64,000 bases of DNA from an uncultured Flavobacteriales bacterium. Its GTDB lineage: Bacteria > Bacteroidota > Bacteroidia > Flavobacteriales > Crocinitomicaceae. Positions 16,499-25,481 of this stretch are shown here, one piece after another (within the stretch, counting starts at the first letter, position 1; each line of letters starts with the position of its first letter). A model generated the notes under the pieces. It ran no database searches and was not told where the DNA came from. It saw only the letters and a list, made by a program, of their open reading frames with translations. Location of the stretch: NCBI GenBank assembly GCA_946480085.1, contig CAMLHZ010000003.1, positions 62,001-126,000 of the forward strand, written 5' to 3'. The translations under genes and the position numbers were made by a program.

Positions 16499-18241
16499 TC
16501 AATTCCTCACCAAATGCAATTTCTGCGCTCCTTTTTCTGAAACAATCGTCAGAAAATAGATGCCCGCATTTAAAGTCGATGCGCTTACCTTGATCCCTTC
16601 TTCCGCTGAAACATTGGAGTAATCACGTTTCAAAACTTCTTTGCCTTGCGCATCGGTCAATTGTATAGTAACGCTTTCATTGCCCCATTTGCCTGTAATG
16701 TTCCATTCATCGGATGATGGATTCGGAAAAACTTCAAAAGAGGAAATGTCATTTTCATTTATTCCTGCAAACGGATCAACCACCAAAAAAGACCCCATCA
16801 TTCCATCGTCTTCGTGATGCAACAAATGACAATGATACATGTACGGAACCATCTCATCGGTGAAGGTGGTAAACCGTGTAATAAATTTCACGCTGTCTTC
16901 GGGCATTACTAAAACCACATCTTTCCAGCCTTGTTCTGTTATTGGAGGAGTAGTTCCATTCTTTTCGATTACATTAAACTGAATGTCGTGAATATGAAAA
17001 GGGTGCGCAATTAGTGTATTGTTTTTCAATGTCCAGATTTCCGTTGAATTCAATGGAATCGTGATATTGATTGAATCCATATTGAAGGTGGTGTTATTGA
17101 TTCCAAACGGTCCTTCAGCACGATTAGGGGTGTCTCCTTGTACGAGTGTAATCGTATCAAAAACCAAGGTTCTATTAACGTCTACATCAGCAATATCAAA
17201 AGGCACATAAGGAACTAATGTTGATGGAATGGATGTAATTGGACTTCCTGTTTGTGCGCCAATTGTAAATTCTACCAAATTGAAGTCTGCACCGTTCAGG
17301 AAATTGTCCATATACATGTCCATGGTGTCTGCTCCGCTACCAACCGAAGGAGATCCGAAGATTCCATCAGGCATTTCAGAACCGTAACTCACCAAATCAA
17401 CAGTTTGTCCGTTCATACCACTCAAATCAACAAGAATTTCCGACCGTTCTCCTGGTGCAATCAATAAACGTGTCAATGCGTTTGGTGTTTCTACCAAACC
17501 GCCGTCAGTAGCAATTTGGTAAAAGGTCATGTTGTTGGAGAATCCAAAATAAAACGAACGCATACTGCTTCCATTTAAGAGGCGCATTCGAACCACTTGT
17601 GAAGGAAGGTTGTGCGTTGCATTACGTGTACCATTCACAAAAACTGCCGTGTCCATGTGATCTGCAATTGCAATTTGTTGTAACACATCAAATGCCTTTG
17701 TTTGAACAATCAATGGAATGTCGTCCACTCCATACGTTTGAGGTAAACCCAATGCCAATTCTGCTGGATCGTGAATAATGAATAAACCTGCAAGCCCTTT
17801 CCCAACATGCAATTCCGTTTTTCCTTCACCATGTGGGTGATACCAGAATGTACCTGCATTGTTTAATATTTCAAACGAAGGACTCCACGTAGAACCTGCC
17901 GAAATAGATTGATGCGGACCACCGTCATTTTCAGGCGCAACATGTAAACCGTGCCAATGCATTGTTGTGGCGACGGTCAGGTTGTTGATGACATTTAAGG
18001 TTACCACATCATTCTTGTTGACAATGATAGTCGGAGAAAGAAATGAACCGTTTATACCATAAGTTGGCGTTGGATTTCCGGGATACAATTGCGTTGTACC
18101 TGATTGAACATTCAGGTTAAATGTAGTTCCTGTTAGTGCAGGAGGTATGTAGAGTGCGTTTTGAGCCAGTCCATTCCCTGAAATACAAAGAATGAACGCT
18201 GCAAAAAAGATTTTTAGCAATTCTAATTTGATGCGTACCAT
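16499..18241 (-). CDS. Multicopper oxidase with T9SS sorting domain
   Basis: A 580-residue CueO/laccase-type oxidase, probably oxidising Cu(I) or organic substrates with O2. Signal peptide residues 1-26. All four copper-ligand motifs are present: HWHGLH (95-100), WYHPHGEGKTELH, HPFHIHDIQF and HCHLLHHEDDGMM, whose Cys, His and Met fit the type 1 site. The last 85 or so residues (FEVFPNPSS, LTDAQGKEV, NAGIYFLTIVS) are a T9SS type A sorting domain, so the enzyme should be surface-bound or released rather than periplasmic. Its start overlaps the end of the 18223-18927 gene, placing it last in a metal operon. Confidence 0.92.
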   Translation of the reverse strand: MVRIKLELLKIFFAAFILCISGNGLAQNALYIPPALTGTTFNLNVQSGTTQLYPGNPTPTYGINGSFLSPTIIVNKNDVVTLNVINNLTVATTMHWHGLHVAPENDGGPHQSISAGSTWSPSFEILNNAGTFWYHPHGEGKTELHVGKGLAGLFIIHDPAELALGLPQTYGVDDIPLIVQTKAFDVLQQIAIADHMDTAVFVNGTRNATHNLPSQVVRMRLLNGSSMRSFYFGFSNNMTFYQIATDGGLVETPNALTRLLIAPGERSEILVDLSGMNGQTVDLVSYGSEMPDGIFGSPSVGSGADTMDMYMDNFLNGADFNLVEFTIGAQTGSPITSIPSTLVPYVPFDIADVDVNRTLVFDTITLVQGDTPNRAEGPFGINNTTFNMDSINITIPLNSTEIWTLKNNTLIAHPFHIHDIQFNVIEKNGTTPPITEQGWKDVVLVMPEDSVKFITRFTTFTDEMVPYMYHCHLLHHEDDGMMGSFLVVDPFAGINENDISSFEVFPNPSSDEWNITGKWGNESVTIQLTDAQGKEVLKRDYSNVSAEEGIKVSASTLNAGIYFLTIVSEKGAQKLHLVRN

Positions 18242-18927
18242 ATTTTTTGACGTATAATAATGTTGTTTCCGCTAAGAATGAGGTAATAAAAATTAGCGGG
18301 GAATGATGGCATTTCAACACATGATGATGTTGGAATACCACTCGTAAAAACTTCCTTTCCGTTTAGATCAAGAAGGGTGAGATCAGTAAATTTAGACTTG
18401 GAATCGGTTAATTGAAATTGATTTCCGATAATGGTATAGGCTTGACTTGCAGAAATAGACTCACTTATTCCAGCAGTAGATTCCGCATTTATGATCCAAG
18501 TGAGCGTATCTACTTGTAGTGGCGAATGAATTTCATAAATGGTGTATCGAATGATTCCAGTTCCTGCATTCGTATTCGGGAAGCAATGAATCAACATCAA
18601 TCCATCGTCTCCGGGAAGAACAGGCAATGTCGTTGAACTATCTATAAGCGATGGAAAACAGGTGTTATTATCGCAAATAGTAGCCGTCCAATCATTCGGC
18701 ATGGAGACAGAAGACTTCTTCCAGACAAATTGCAATGTATCGTTATTCGGATGAACTTGCGTGATATTCATAGTCACCGAATTGTTTACGGTTGTATTTG
18801 AAATCAACGTGTCGTTTGGTGAATGAAAATAAGATTGGGCATAACCGATTGTGGTGGTCGCACTAAACAGCACAACCACCAGAACCAATTGCCAAAATAC
18901 CTTATTGGAAAAATTAGCGAACCACAT
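18223..18927 (-). CDS. T9SS-exported protein of the copper operon
   Basis: A 234-residue protein from the ATG at 18927, chosen because it overlaps the upstream gene less (14 bp) and opens close to the signal peptide, which ends in IGYAQ. The central part contains a fold seen in other Bacteroidota secreted proteins (FVWKKSS, ATICDNNTCF), with a Cys pair that may be a disulfide or metal site. The C-terminal part (LLDLNGKEVF, ANFYYLILSGNN) looks like a T9SS sorting domain. Function is unknown; position between a thioredoxin-like protein and the multicopper oxidase suggests they work on the cell surface together. Confidence 0.75.
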   Translation of the reverse strand: MWFANFSNKVFWQLVLVVVLFSATTTIGYAQSYFHSPNDTLISNTTVNNSVTMNITQVHPNNDTLQFVWKKSSVSMPNDWTATICDNNTCFPSLIDSSTTLPVLPGDDGLMLIHCFPNTNAGTGIIRYTIYEIHSPLQVDTLTWIINAESTAGISESISASQAYTIIGNQFQLTDSKSKFTDLTLLDLNGKEVFTSGIPTSSCVEMPSFPANFYYLILSGNNIIIRQKIWYASN

Positions 18928-19702
18928 TGATTTTCTCAGTAACGAAAGTTCCATTCATTTCTAAATTCAAAATGTATGATCCTACGGGAAGACTTGAAAG
19001 ATCAATTTGTTTTTCGATTAAACCCTTATTCAGTTTTTCTTTTTCAAAAGTCATCACGGCTTTTCCTGAAAGATCAGTGATCTGCATGTTGATTTCAGCA
19101 CCTTGTAACGCTTCAAAATTTACCGTTACAATTCCCGAAGCGGGATTTGGGTAAGCACTCACATTTTGAAGTGGTGTTTGCTCTGCTACTCCTGCTGTAA
19201 ATGTGTTCAGGATCAAATCACGCATCGTAGTTGTGTCTGAAGTATTGAAATCTTGAGTCACAAACAAAACGTCGTGATTATCACCCCCTAAAAGCACCAC
19301 TGTTGGCATACCGAAACCGCCGTAATATGCAACCTGAACAGCGCCACTATCCATTGGAGCAAAAAGAGGTAAATTGTTATTCACCACCCAATTCGACGAA
19401 TAAGTACAAGTTGTACTGTTTTGGTACGGAAATGAATAAGCCTTAACCAGACCTGGATTTGAAGCGTTGATGTTGTTTGCCATCGTTTGCATTTTCGAAG
19501 CTACAGGTGGACAAGAACCACAATTTGGCATATAAAAAATCAGCATAACTGCTTTTCCTGCATCCAGATCAGAAAATAGATCTACGTTATTTCCATTGCA
19601 ATCCTGCCCTGAAAAATTCATTGCTGTTGTTTGGCTAAAGCCAAGAAATGCTAGCATAGCAAATGAAGCCGTTGCCAGACTTTTGTAAAGTGTAGTTTTC
19701 AT
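18914..19702 (-). CDS. Thioredoxin-like protein with T9SS sorting domain
   Basis: A 262-residue exported protein. Signal peptide residues 1-23 (LAFLGFSQ). The thioredoxin fold of TlpA/AhpC type carries the CxxC site MPNCGSCPP at about residue 60, and GGFGMPTVVLLGG supplies the cis-Pro loop. The C-terminal 75 residues (NVSAYPNPASGIVTV, SLPVGSYILNLE) are a T9SS sorting domain. It is probably a surface thiol-disulfide or copper-delivery protein for the adjacent multicopper oxidase; that role is inferred. It starts 6 bp from the metal-binding lipoprotein upstream. Confidence 0.88.
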   Translation of the reverse strand: MKTTLYKSLATASFAMLAFLGFSQTTAMNFSGQDCNGNNVDLFSDLDAGKAVMLIFYMPNCGSCPPVASKMQTMANNINASNPGLVKAYSFPYQNSTTCTYSSNWVVNNNLPLFAPMDSGAVQVAYYGGFGMPTVVLLGGDNHDVLFVTQDFNTSDTTTMRDLILNTFTAGVAEQTPLQNVSAYPNPASGIVTVNFEALQGAEINMQITDLSGKAVMTFEKEKLNKGLIEKQIDLSSLPVGSYILNLEMNGTFVTEKINVVR

Positions 19703-19708
19703 AATAAT

Positions 19709-19906
19709 TTAGTTATTGTTTTTTGATTTGACACCCTCAAGATCCATATTACATACCGGGCAAGAACCTGCCTTGTTGTATGTTTTTGAACCTTCACATT
19801 TCATAGGGCATTGATATGAACTGAACTTTTCACTGCCTGAATTACAAGAAGTGAAAAGTGATGTTACCACCATAGCGAGTGATAGAACTAAAGTAATTTT
19901 CCGCAT
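19709..19906 (-). CDS. Heavy-metal-binding-domain lipoprotein
   Basis: A 65-residue lipoprotein: lipobox LFTSC at about residues 17-21, then one heavy-metal-binding domain with YQCPMKCEG, a short linker and GSCPVCNMDLEG. These CPM/CPVCNM motifs are the copper-binding signature also found on P-type ATPases and CusB proteins. It is likely a copper chaperone or buffer anchored in a membrane. It is the first gene of the four-gene operon running to 16499. Confidence 0.85.
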   Translation of the reverse strand: MRKITLVLSLAMVVTSLFTSCNSGSEKFSSYQCPMKCEGSKTYNKAGSCPVCNMDLEGVKSKNNN

Positions 19907-19969
19907 TTTTTTTCAAATTGATTATTAATAGAGAAAATCAAGCGTAGCCTGAATACTGATCCTCAAAAA

Positions 19970-20410
19970 TCAAATGATAAATACGCAGTTTTTTAAATGA
20001 ATTGGAACTTTGAGTTCGGGAGGTGGTGCATGTACCGAAGGCTTAATATGCTTAGGTACATAAAGTTCATGATCCTGCTCTATGACAAACATGTCAGCTG
20101 GTTCGGTAACGATAACCGATGAAAAGAATACAATTGCAGAGGTCGGTTTTTGATCTTCGCTCGCCTTTTTAAGACAAACCTGAACATCTTTACAGCATCC
20201 TTTTTTCATTGGTTTTCCCGCACAACAAGACTTTGGCGCACTGAAACCAACCAATGAAACTGTTTTGATTTTTCCTCCGCAATAATGGATATTAGCAGTC
20301 AGTCTAACACTTATTAGAAGATAAAATACTGCAAGGCTATATACCAAAATTGTTTTCACAGAGCTAAATATAAGTTCTTTAATGGATAACGAAAAATTAA
20401 CAGAAATCAA
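19970..20410 (-). CDS. HYC_CC_PP family protein (copy 1)
   Basis: A 146-residue exported protein with an N-terminal hydrophobic segment (about residues 18-36). It has the family marks in order: HYCGGK, CC (KSCCAG and KGCCKD), and PPPE near the end. This family is common next to copper efflux genes in Bacteroidota, but no biochemical role is known to me. It is transcribed opposite to copy 2 at 20513, with a shared intergenic region of about 100 bp. Confidence 0.85.
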   Translation of the reverse strand: MISVNFSLSIKELIFSSVKTILVYSLAVFYLLISVRLTANIHYCGGKIKTVSLVGFSAPKSCCAGKPMKKGCCKDVQVCLKKASEDQKPTSAIVFFSSVIVTEPADMFVIEQDHELYVPKHIKPSVHAPPPELKVPIHLKNCVFII

Positions 20411-20468
20411 AAAGAACCTTAATTATAGGAAAGCTATTGAGTGCTTTTTTAACTTTAAGTTGAAATTA

Positions 20469-20500
20469 GTTGCTTTAAAACAGCGAGTAGTTTACATTTG
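20469..20500 (+). promoter_or_regulatory. Promoter in the divergent HYC_CC_PP region
   Basis: GTTG at 20469-20472, a 20-bp spacer and a perfect TACATTTG at 20493-20500 fit the Bacteroidota promoter. The ATG at 20513 is 12 bp downstream. It would drive the rightward metal operon. Confidence 0.45.
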
Positions 20501-20512
20501 CTTACAGTCAAA

Positions 20513-20935
20513 ATGAGAATGAAACGGATTTTTTCACTTATAATAATGGTTTTATACCTGCTTCCAGCTCTTGGAATGACGGTATCTACGCATTATTGTG
20601 GTGGAAAATTGGCGGATGTTTCTTTATTTGGTTCAAAACCAAAAATGAGTTGTGCTTGCGGGGCAATGGCTTCAAAGAACAAGGTTCATATTAAGAAAAA
20701 ATGCTGTGAACAAGTAACCTTTTCTTTAAAACTTGACAATCAGCAATTAAAACAATCAACTTTAGATCATAAGAGTCCTAACGCGGAGATATTAGCAGAA
20801 AAACAGTTCGATTTCGGTTTCATTCGAAATACGATTATTGTAATGCCTAAAGTAGCATTAAGCTACTCTCCAAATCTACCGCCTGGTAGGTACAAAGAGC
20901 CCATTTACATTCAAAACGACTCCTTTCTAATTTAG
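20513..20935 (+). CDS. HYC_CC_PP family protein (copy 2)
   Basis: About 140 residues from ATG 20513 (a TTG at 20498 is the other option). Signal or anchor helix about residues 5-23, then HYCGGK, MSCACGAM, KKCCEQ and LPPGRYKEP, the family's HYC, CC and PP marks in order. It differs enough from copy 1 that this is not a recent duplication. First gene of the rightward metal operon to 26933. Confidence 0.85.
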   Translation: MRMKRIFSLIIMVLYLLPALGMTVSTHYCGGKLADVSLFGSKPKMSCACGAMASKNKVHIKKKCCEQVTFSLKLDNQQLKQSTLDHKSPNAEILAEKQFDFGFIRNTIIVMPKVALSYSPNLPPGRYKEPIYIQNDSFLI

Positions 20936-21017
20936 AATCCAAAAGCCATTAGGCTTGTCTTGATCTGTAATCCTGCTTTTAGGGTTATCCATTAGTTATT
21001 CAGCAAAAAATTATAGT

Positions 21018-21866
21018 ATGAAAAAGTTACAGCACCTTATGCTGGGAATGTCGTTATTATTGGCATTCACCAGTTGTGCAACCCCAATAAAAAATGCAAA
21101 AACCGAAACTTACAAAGTTGCGGGAAATTGTGAAATGTGTAAAAGCACTATCGAAACTGCAGCAAATAAGAAAGGCATTTCTTTAGCTGAATGGGACCAG
21201 GACAAAAAAGTCATGAAGCTTACCTATGACTCTAAGCAAACCACAGCATCCGAAGTACTTAAAAAAGTGGCTTATGCAGGATATGATAACGAGCAATTCT
21301 TAGCCCCTGATGATGCTTATACCAAGCTTCCTGGATGTTGCCAGTATGACCGTCTGAAAAAAGACGCTGTGGTAACGGACAATACGGTGAATGATTCGCC
21401 AAAAAATGAGCCTGTTGTGAAAGAGCAAGAGAAAGTGAATCAACTTGCGAAGGTTTATGATCAATACTTTGCGCTGAAAGACGCATTAGTAAAAGATGAT
21501 GGCACAGTGGCATCTTCTAAAGCCCTTGCATTGGCAAAGGCGATCAACGAAGTGGATATGAAAGCTATGTCATCTGAGGAGCATTCAGCATGGATGAAAG
21601 TAGAAAAGGATTTATTGATGCATGCGGAACACATCAGCGAAACAAAAGACATTGCACACCAACGTGAGCATTTCTCATTGCTTTCACAAGGTGTTTATTC
21701 GTTAACGAAGGCATTCAAGTTAGATGAAACGGTTTACCTGCAACATTGTCCGATGTACAATGATGGAAAAGGTGCGGATTGGTTGAGCAAGGAAAGTACA
21801 GTGAAAAATCCGTATTACGGAAGTTCCATGTTGTCTTGCGGAAAAACAACAGAGACGATCAAATAA
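21018..21866 (+). CDS. HMA-DUF3347 lipoprotein
   Basis: A 282-residue lipoprotein (lipobox FTSC, Cys20). Residues 30-95 are a heavy-metal-associated domain with GNCEMCKSTIE. Residues 135-280 are a DUF3347 domain (YFALKDALVKDD and a C-terminal HCPMYNDGKGADWL). DUF3347 is often fused to copper-efflux adaptors, so copper binding at the outer leaflet is likely. It is separated from the AraC regulator by 4 bp, so the two are co-transcribed. Confidence 0.88.
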   Translation: MKKLQHLMLGMSLLLAFTSCATPIKNAKTETYKVAGNCEMCKSTIETAANKKGISLAEWDQDKKVMKLTYDSKQTTASEVLKKVAYAGYDNEQFLAPDDAYTKLPGCCQYDRLKKDAVVTDNTVNDSPKNEPVVKEQEKVNQLAKVYDQYFALKDALVKDDGTVASSKALALAKAINEVDMKAMSSEEHSAWMKVEKDLLMHAEHISETKDIAHQREHFSLLSQGVYSLTKAFKLDETVYLQHCPMYNDGKGADWLSKESTVKNPYYGSSMLSCGKTTETIK

Positions 21867-21870
21867 ACGA

Positions 21871-22431
21871 ATGAAGGTTTATATCAAAAACATGGTATGC
21901 AACCGTTGTAAGATGGTAGTGAAGTCTGAGTTTGAACAGCTCGGACTTCATCCGCTTACGGTTGAGTTGGGTGAAGTGGAGCTTGATCGTGCCTTATCCG
22001 AATACGATAAGGAACAGCTTGTTTTGAGGTTCGAGGAACTGGGCTTTGAATTGATTGATGACAAAAAGAGCCGGATCATTGAAAAAGTAAAAAACAGTAT
22101 TGTTCAATTGGTTCATTATCCATCAGAACGACTTCGAACAAACTTGTCTCAACACATCAATGAGCAAATTCCGCTAGATTACAATTACATCAGCAACTTA
22201 TTCAGTGAGGTAGAAGGTACGAGTATTGAACAGTACTATATAGCTCAGAAAATTGAACGGGTTAAAGAATTGCTGGTTTATGATGAATTGTCTTTGAGCG
22301 AAATAGCTTACCAATTAGAATACAGCAGTGTTTCACATTTGAGTAAACAGTTCAAAAAAGTTACTGGATTAACAACGTCTCATTTCAAGCAGTTGAAATC
22401 GCAAAAACGAACGCCGATAGAAAATCTGTAA
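21871..22431 (+). CDS. AraC-family regulator with metal-binding head
   Basis: A 186-residue regulator. The N-terminal 70 residues resemble a small HMA fold with CxxC (VCNRCK, Cys10 and Cys13). Residues 85-180 are an AraC-type double HTH (SNLFSEVEGTSIEQYY, SLSEIAYQLEYSSVSHLSKQ, FKKVTGLTTSHFKQ). This suggests direct sensing of copper or a similar ion by the N-terminal part. Its targets are probably the surrounding metal genes. It is only 4 bp from the HMA-DUF3347 gene. Confidence 0.9.
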   Translation: MKVYIKNMVCNRCKMVVKSEFEQLGLHPLTVELGEVELDRALSEYDKEQLVLRFEELGFELIDDKKSRIIEKVKNSIVQLVHYPSERLRTNLSQHINEQIPLDYNYISNLFSEVEGTSIEQYYIAQKIERVKELLVYDELSLSEIAYQLEYSSVSHLSKQFKKVTGLTTSHFKQLKSQKRTPIENL

Positions 22432-22510
22432 ATCATAACAAACGATTCCACAATTGTATCACGAACTACTAAACGAGTGTTCAGACCTTTGTGAAATAAA
22501 AATTAATGGT

Positions 22511-23233
22511 ATGATACACACGTATAGTATTGCCGGAATGACTTGTGGAAGTTGTGAGGCAAAAGTAAAAGGAAGTTTGTTAACGTTACCTGACGTTACC
22601 TCTGTTGAGGTTTCAAAAGAGAACAAAACTGTTGTGATTGGGATGGACAAACACATTTCAATTGGCAGTTTACAAGAAGCTCTCGGAGGAAAGGAATCTC
22701 GTTACCAAATAACGGCAAAGGAGCACAGTGAATTGAGTGAGCAAGCGAAAAGTTGGATTGAAACATACAAGCCAGTTTTATTGATTTTCGGATATATCAC
22801 ATTGACCACATTGTTGGTTCAATTGGTTGCCCATCACTTTGATTACATGCATTGGATGCGCCACTTTATGGCAGGGTTCTTTTTGGTTTTCTCCTTTTTT
22901 AAGTTGTTGAATTTAAAAGGATTTGCAGAAAGCTATAGCATGTATGATGTTATTGCAAAACGATTCAAAGCATGGGGATATTTCTACGCACTGATCGAAT
23001 TGTCGTTAGGATTGGCTTTTTTATTAGACATCGAGCCGTATATCGTAAATTGGATAACACTAGTCGTAATGACAATTAGTTTAATTGGAGTACTGCAAAG
23101 TGTACTGAATAAAAGAAAAATACAATGTGCTTGTTTGGGAGCTGTTTTCAATTTGCCAATGAGTACCATTACAATTATTGAAGATGCGCTGATGATTGCT
23201 ATGAGCGCAGTAACACTGATACTATTACAATGA
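22511..23233 (+). CDS. HMA domain fused to MauE-like membrane protein
   Basis: A 240-residue protein from ATG 22511; an in-frame TTG at 22454 lacks support. Residues 4-68 form a metal-binding domain with MTCGSCEAKVK. Four transmembrane helices follow (about 90-110, 122-140, 153-175 and 185-205), in the arrangement of MauE/DoxX proteins, with a cytoplasmic-looking Cys pair CACLG at about 205-209. MauE-type proteins handle redox or disulfide transfer; here metal transfer across the inner membrane is possible. Its last codon overlaps the start of the CopA-like gene by 4 bp. Confidence 0.85.
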   Translation: MIHTYSIAGMTCGSCEAKVKGSLLTLPDVTSVEVSKENKTVVIGMDKHISIGSLQEALGGKESRYQITAKEHSELSEQAKSWIETYKPVLLIFGYITLTTLLVQLVAHHFDYMHWMRHFMAGFFLVFSFFKLLNLKGFAESYSMYDVIAKRFKAWGYFYALIELSLGLAFLLDIEPYIVNWITLVVMTISLIGVLQSVLNKRKIQCACLGAVFNLPMSTITIIEDALMIAMSAVTLILLQ

Positions 23234-25446
23234 AAAATGCTTTAATACTGGTGTTGTTTGCACTACTCTCACTCAATACGTTCGCACAGAAAAAAGTGCG
23301 GTATGATTTGTATGTGAGAGACACCGTTGTAAATTTTTCAGGAAAACAAAAACACGCCTATGCTGTCAATGGAAGTATTCCAATGCCTGAATTGCATTTT
23401 ACGGAAGGTGATACAGCTGAAATATGGGTACACAATGAATTGAGAACTGAAACTTCTATTCATTGGCATGGGTTAATCTTGCCGAATGAACAAGACGGTG
23501 TGCCTTATTTGACAACAGCACCAATTAAAGCAGGAACAACGCATTTGTATCAATTCCCCATCGTTCAAAACGGAACCTATTGGTATCACTCACACACAGG
23601 TTTGCAGGAGCAGAGTGGAATGTATGGGGCATTTATCATTCATAAGAAAGATGAGCCTAAAATGTTGGAATATACAGTTGTTTTGAGTGATTGGACAGAG
23701 ATGAAGCCTTTTGAAGTGCATCGTAGATTACACATGGCCAATGACTGGTCAGCAATCAAAAAAGCCAATCTTCAAAAAGGTGCGGTGCAAAGCTATGCCG
23801 ATGCAATTGGAGCAGGAAGTCTTAAAACCAAATTCGGTAACGAATGGAAACGTATGTTAGCAATGGATGTGAGCGATGTCTATTACGATAAATTGCTCAC
23901 CAACGGTCGCCAAGAGGATAATGCGCCAAAGTTCAAGGCTGGCGATAAAGTAAGAATCAGAATTATCAATGGTGGTTCCTCATCTTATTTTTGGATGCGC
24001 TATTCTGGAGGTAAAATGGATGTTGTTGCCAGTGATGGAATGGACGTTGTTCCCGTGCCTGTTGATCGGTTTATTATCGCTGTTGCTGAAACGTATGACG
24101 TTATCATCACCATTCCTTCAGACAGTACCTCTTTCGAACTTCAGGCAACTTCCGAAGATCGGATCAGAAGTACATCGTTATGGCTTGGTTCTGGAGTAAA
24201 ACAATTGATTTCCCCCTTAGAACCGCTGAAATATTTTGAGGGCATGCAAATGATGAACGACATGATTAAAATGGATGGAAATCTGGACGACATGGGAATG
24301 AACATGAGTTTGCAACAAATGGATATGAATGTGGTAATGTATCCCGAAATCACTGGTGGTAAGAAGAAAAAACAGAAGAGCAAACACATGAATATGAGCG
24401 ATGGCAGTCAGTACAACAGTAACCAACTTTCGGAAATTGTTACGCTGAACTACAACATGCTCAAATCACCAGTAAAGACTACTTTGCCCGATGCAAAAAC
24501 AACCGTTTATAACTTTGAACTAACTGGGAATATGAACCGTTATGTTTGGAGTATCAACAACAAGACAGTTTCCGAAACAGATAAAATCTTAATCAAAAAG
24601 GGAGAGAATGTACGCATCATCATTTACAATAATTCCATGATGCGCCATCCGATGCATTTACACGGACACTTTTTTAGAATCTTAAACGGCAACGGCGAAT
24701 ACTCACCATTGAAAAATGTATTGGACATCATGCCGATGGAAACTGACACCATTGAATTTGCAGCTACGGAAAGCGGCGATTGGTTCTTTCACTGTCATAT
24801 CCTCTATCACATGATGAGCGGAATGGGTCGAATATTTTCTTACGAGAATTCACCTCCTAACCCACAATTGCCAGAACCCAAAAAAGCATTGCGAAAACTG
24901 TATGCCGATGATCGGGAGTTTCATTTCATGTTCCAAAATGACTTTGCCTCCAATGGAAACGACGGTGAAATGATGTTACAAAATACCCGTTGGAATCTTC
25001 AGGCAGAATGGCGTTTGGGTTATAACAATATGCACGGTTACGAAACAGAAACACACTTCGGACGATATATCGGAAAAATGCAATGGCTGTTTCCGTATGT
25101 AGGATTTGACTGGCGTTACCGTAAAATGGAAATGGGTGAAACGGAACGCAACCTGTTCGGACAAACAAATACCAAAGACCGCCGTGGGGTTATCTGCTTC
25201 GGTTTGCAATACACATTGCCAATGCTTATCATTGCTGATGCACGAGTTGATACTGATGGGAAATTACGTTTGCAATTGATGCGAGAAGATATTCCCCTAA
25301 CGAAACGTTTGCGCTTAGGGCTGATGTATAACTCGGATTTTGAATACATGGCTGGATTAAAATATGTCTTAAATAAATCCTTTTCTTTATCAGCACATTA
25401 TGATAGCGATATGGGGTTTGGTGGAGGATTTACATTTACCTATTAA
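23230..25446 (+). CDS. Multicopper oxidase with C-terminal CopB-like barrel
   Basis: A 738-residue fusion. Residues 1-19 are a signal peptide. Residues 25-545 hold a CopA-type copper oxidase with HWHGL, WYHSHTGLQEQ, HPMHLHGHF and HCHILYHMMSGM. Between, residues about 338-395 are methionine-rich (GMQMMNDMIKMDG, NMSLQQMDMN), a copper(I)-binding type of segment. From about 560 to the end, alternating amphipathic strands (WNLQAEWRLGYN, YVGFDWRYRK) ending in GFTFTY resemble the CopB outer-membrane barrel of copper resistance operons. Oxidase and barrel are thus in one chain, probably exposed at the outer membrane. Confidence 0.88.
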   Translation: MKNALILVLFALLSLNTFAQKKVRYDLYVRDTVVNFSGKQKHAYAVNGSIPMPELHFTEGDTAEIWVHNELRTETSIHWHGLILPNEQDGVPYLTTAPIKAGTTHLYQFPIVQNGTYWYHSHTGLQEQSGMYGAFIIHKKDEPKMLEYTVVLSDWTEMKPFEVHRRLHMANDWSAIKKANLQKGAVQSYADAIGAGSLKTKFGNEWKRMLAMDVSDVYYDKLLTNGRQEDNAPKFKAGDKVRIRIINGGSSSYFWMRYSGGKMDVVASDGMDVVPVPVDRFIIAVAETYDVIITIPSDSTSFELQATSEDRIRSTSLWLGSGVKQLISPLEPLKYFEGMQMMNDMIKMDGNLDDMGMNMSLQQMDMNVVMYPEITGGKKKKQKSKHMNMSDGSQYNSNQLSEIVTLNYNMLKSPVKTTLPDAKTTVYNFELTGNMNRYVWSINNKTVSETDKILIKKGENVRIIIYNNSMMRHPMHLHGHFFRILNGNGEYSPLKNVLDIMPMETDTIEFAATESGDWFFHCHILYHMMSGMGRIFSYENSPPNPQLPEPKKALRKLYADDREFHFMFQNDFASNGNDGEMMLQNTRWNLQAEWRLGYNNMHGYETETHFGRYIGKMQWLFPYVGFDWRYRKMEMGETERNLFGQTNTKDRRGVICFGLQYTLPMLIIADARVDTDGKLRLQLMREDIPLTKRLRLGLMYNSDFEYMAGLKYVLNKSFSLSAHYDSDMGFGGGFTFTY

Positions 25447-25481
25447 CAATCAATGAATACGAATAAACTAAAACTATAAAT

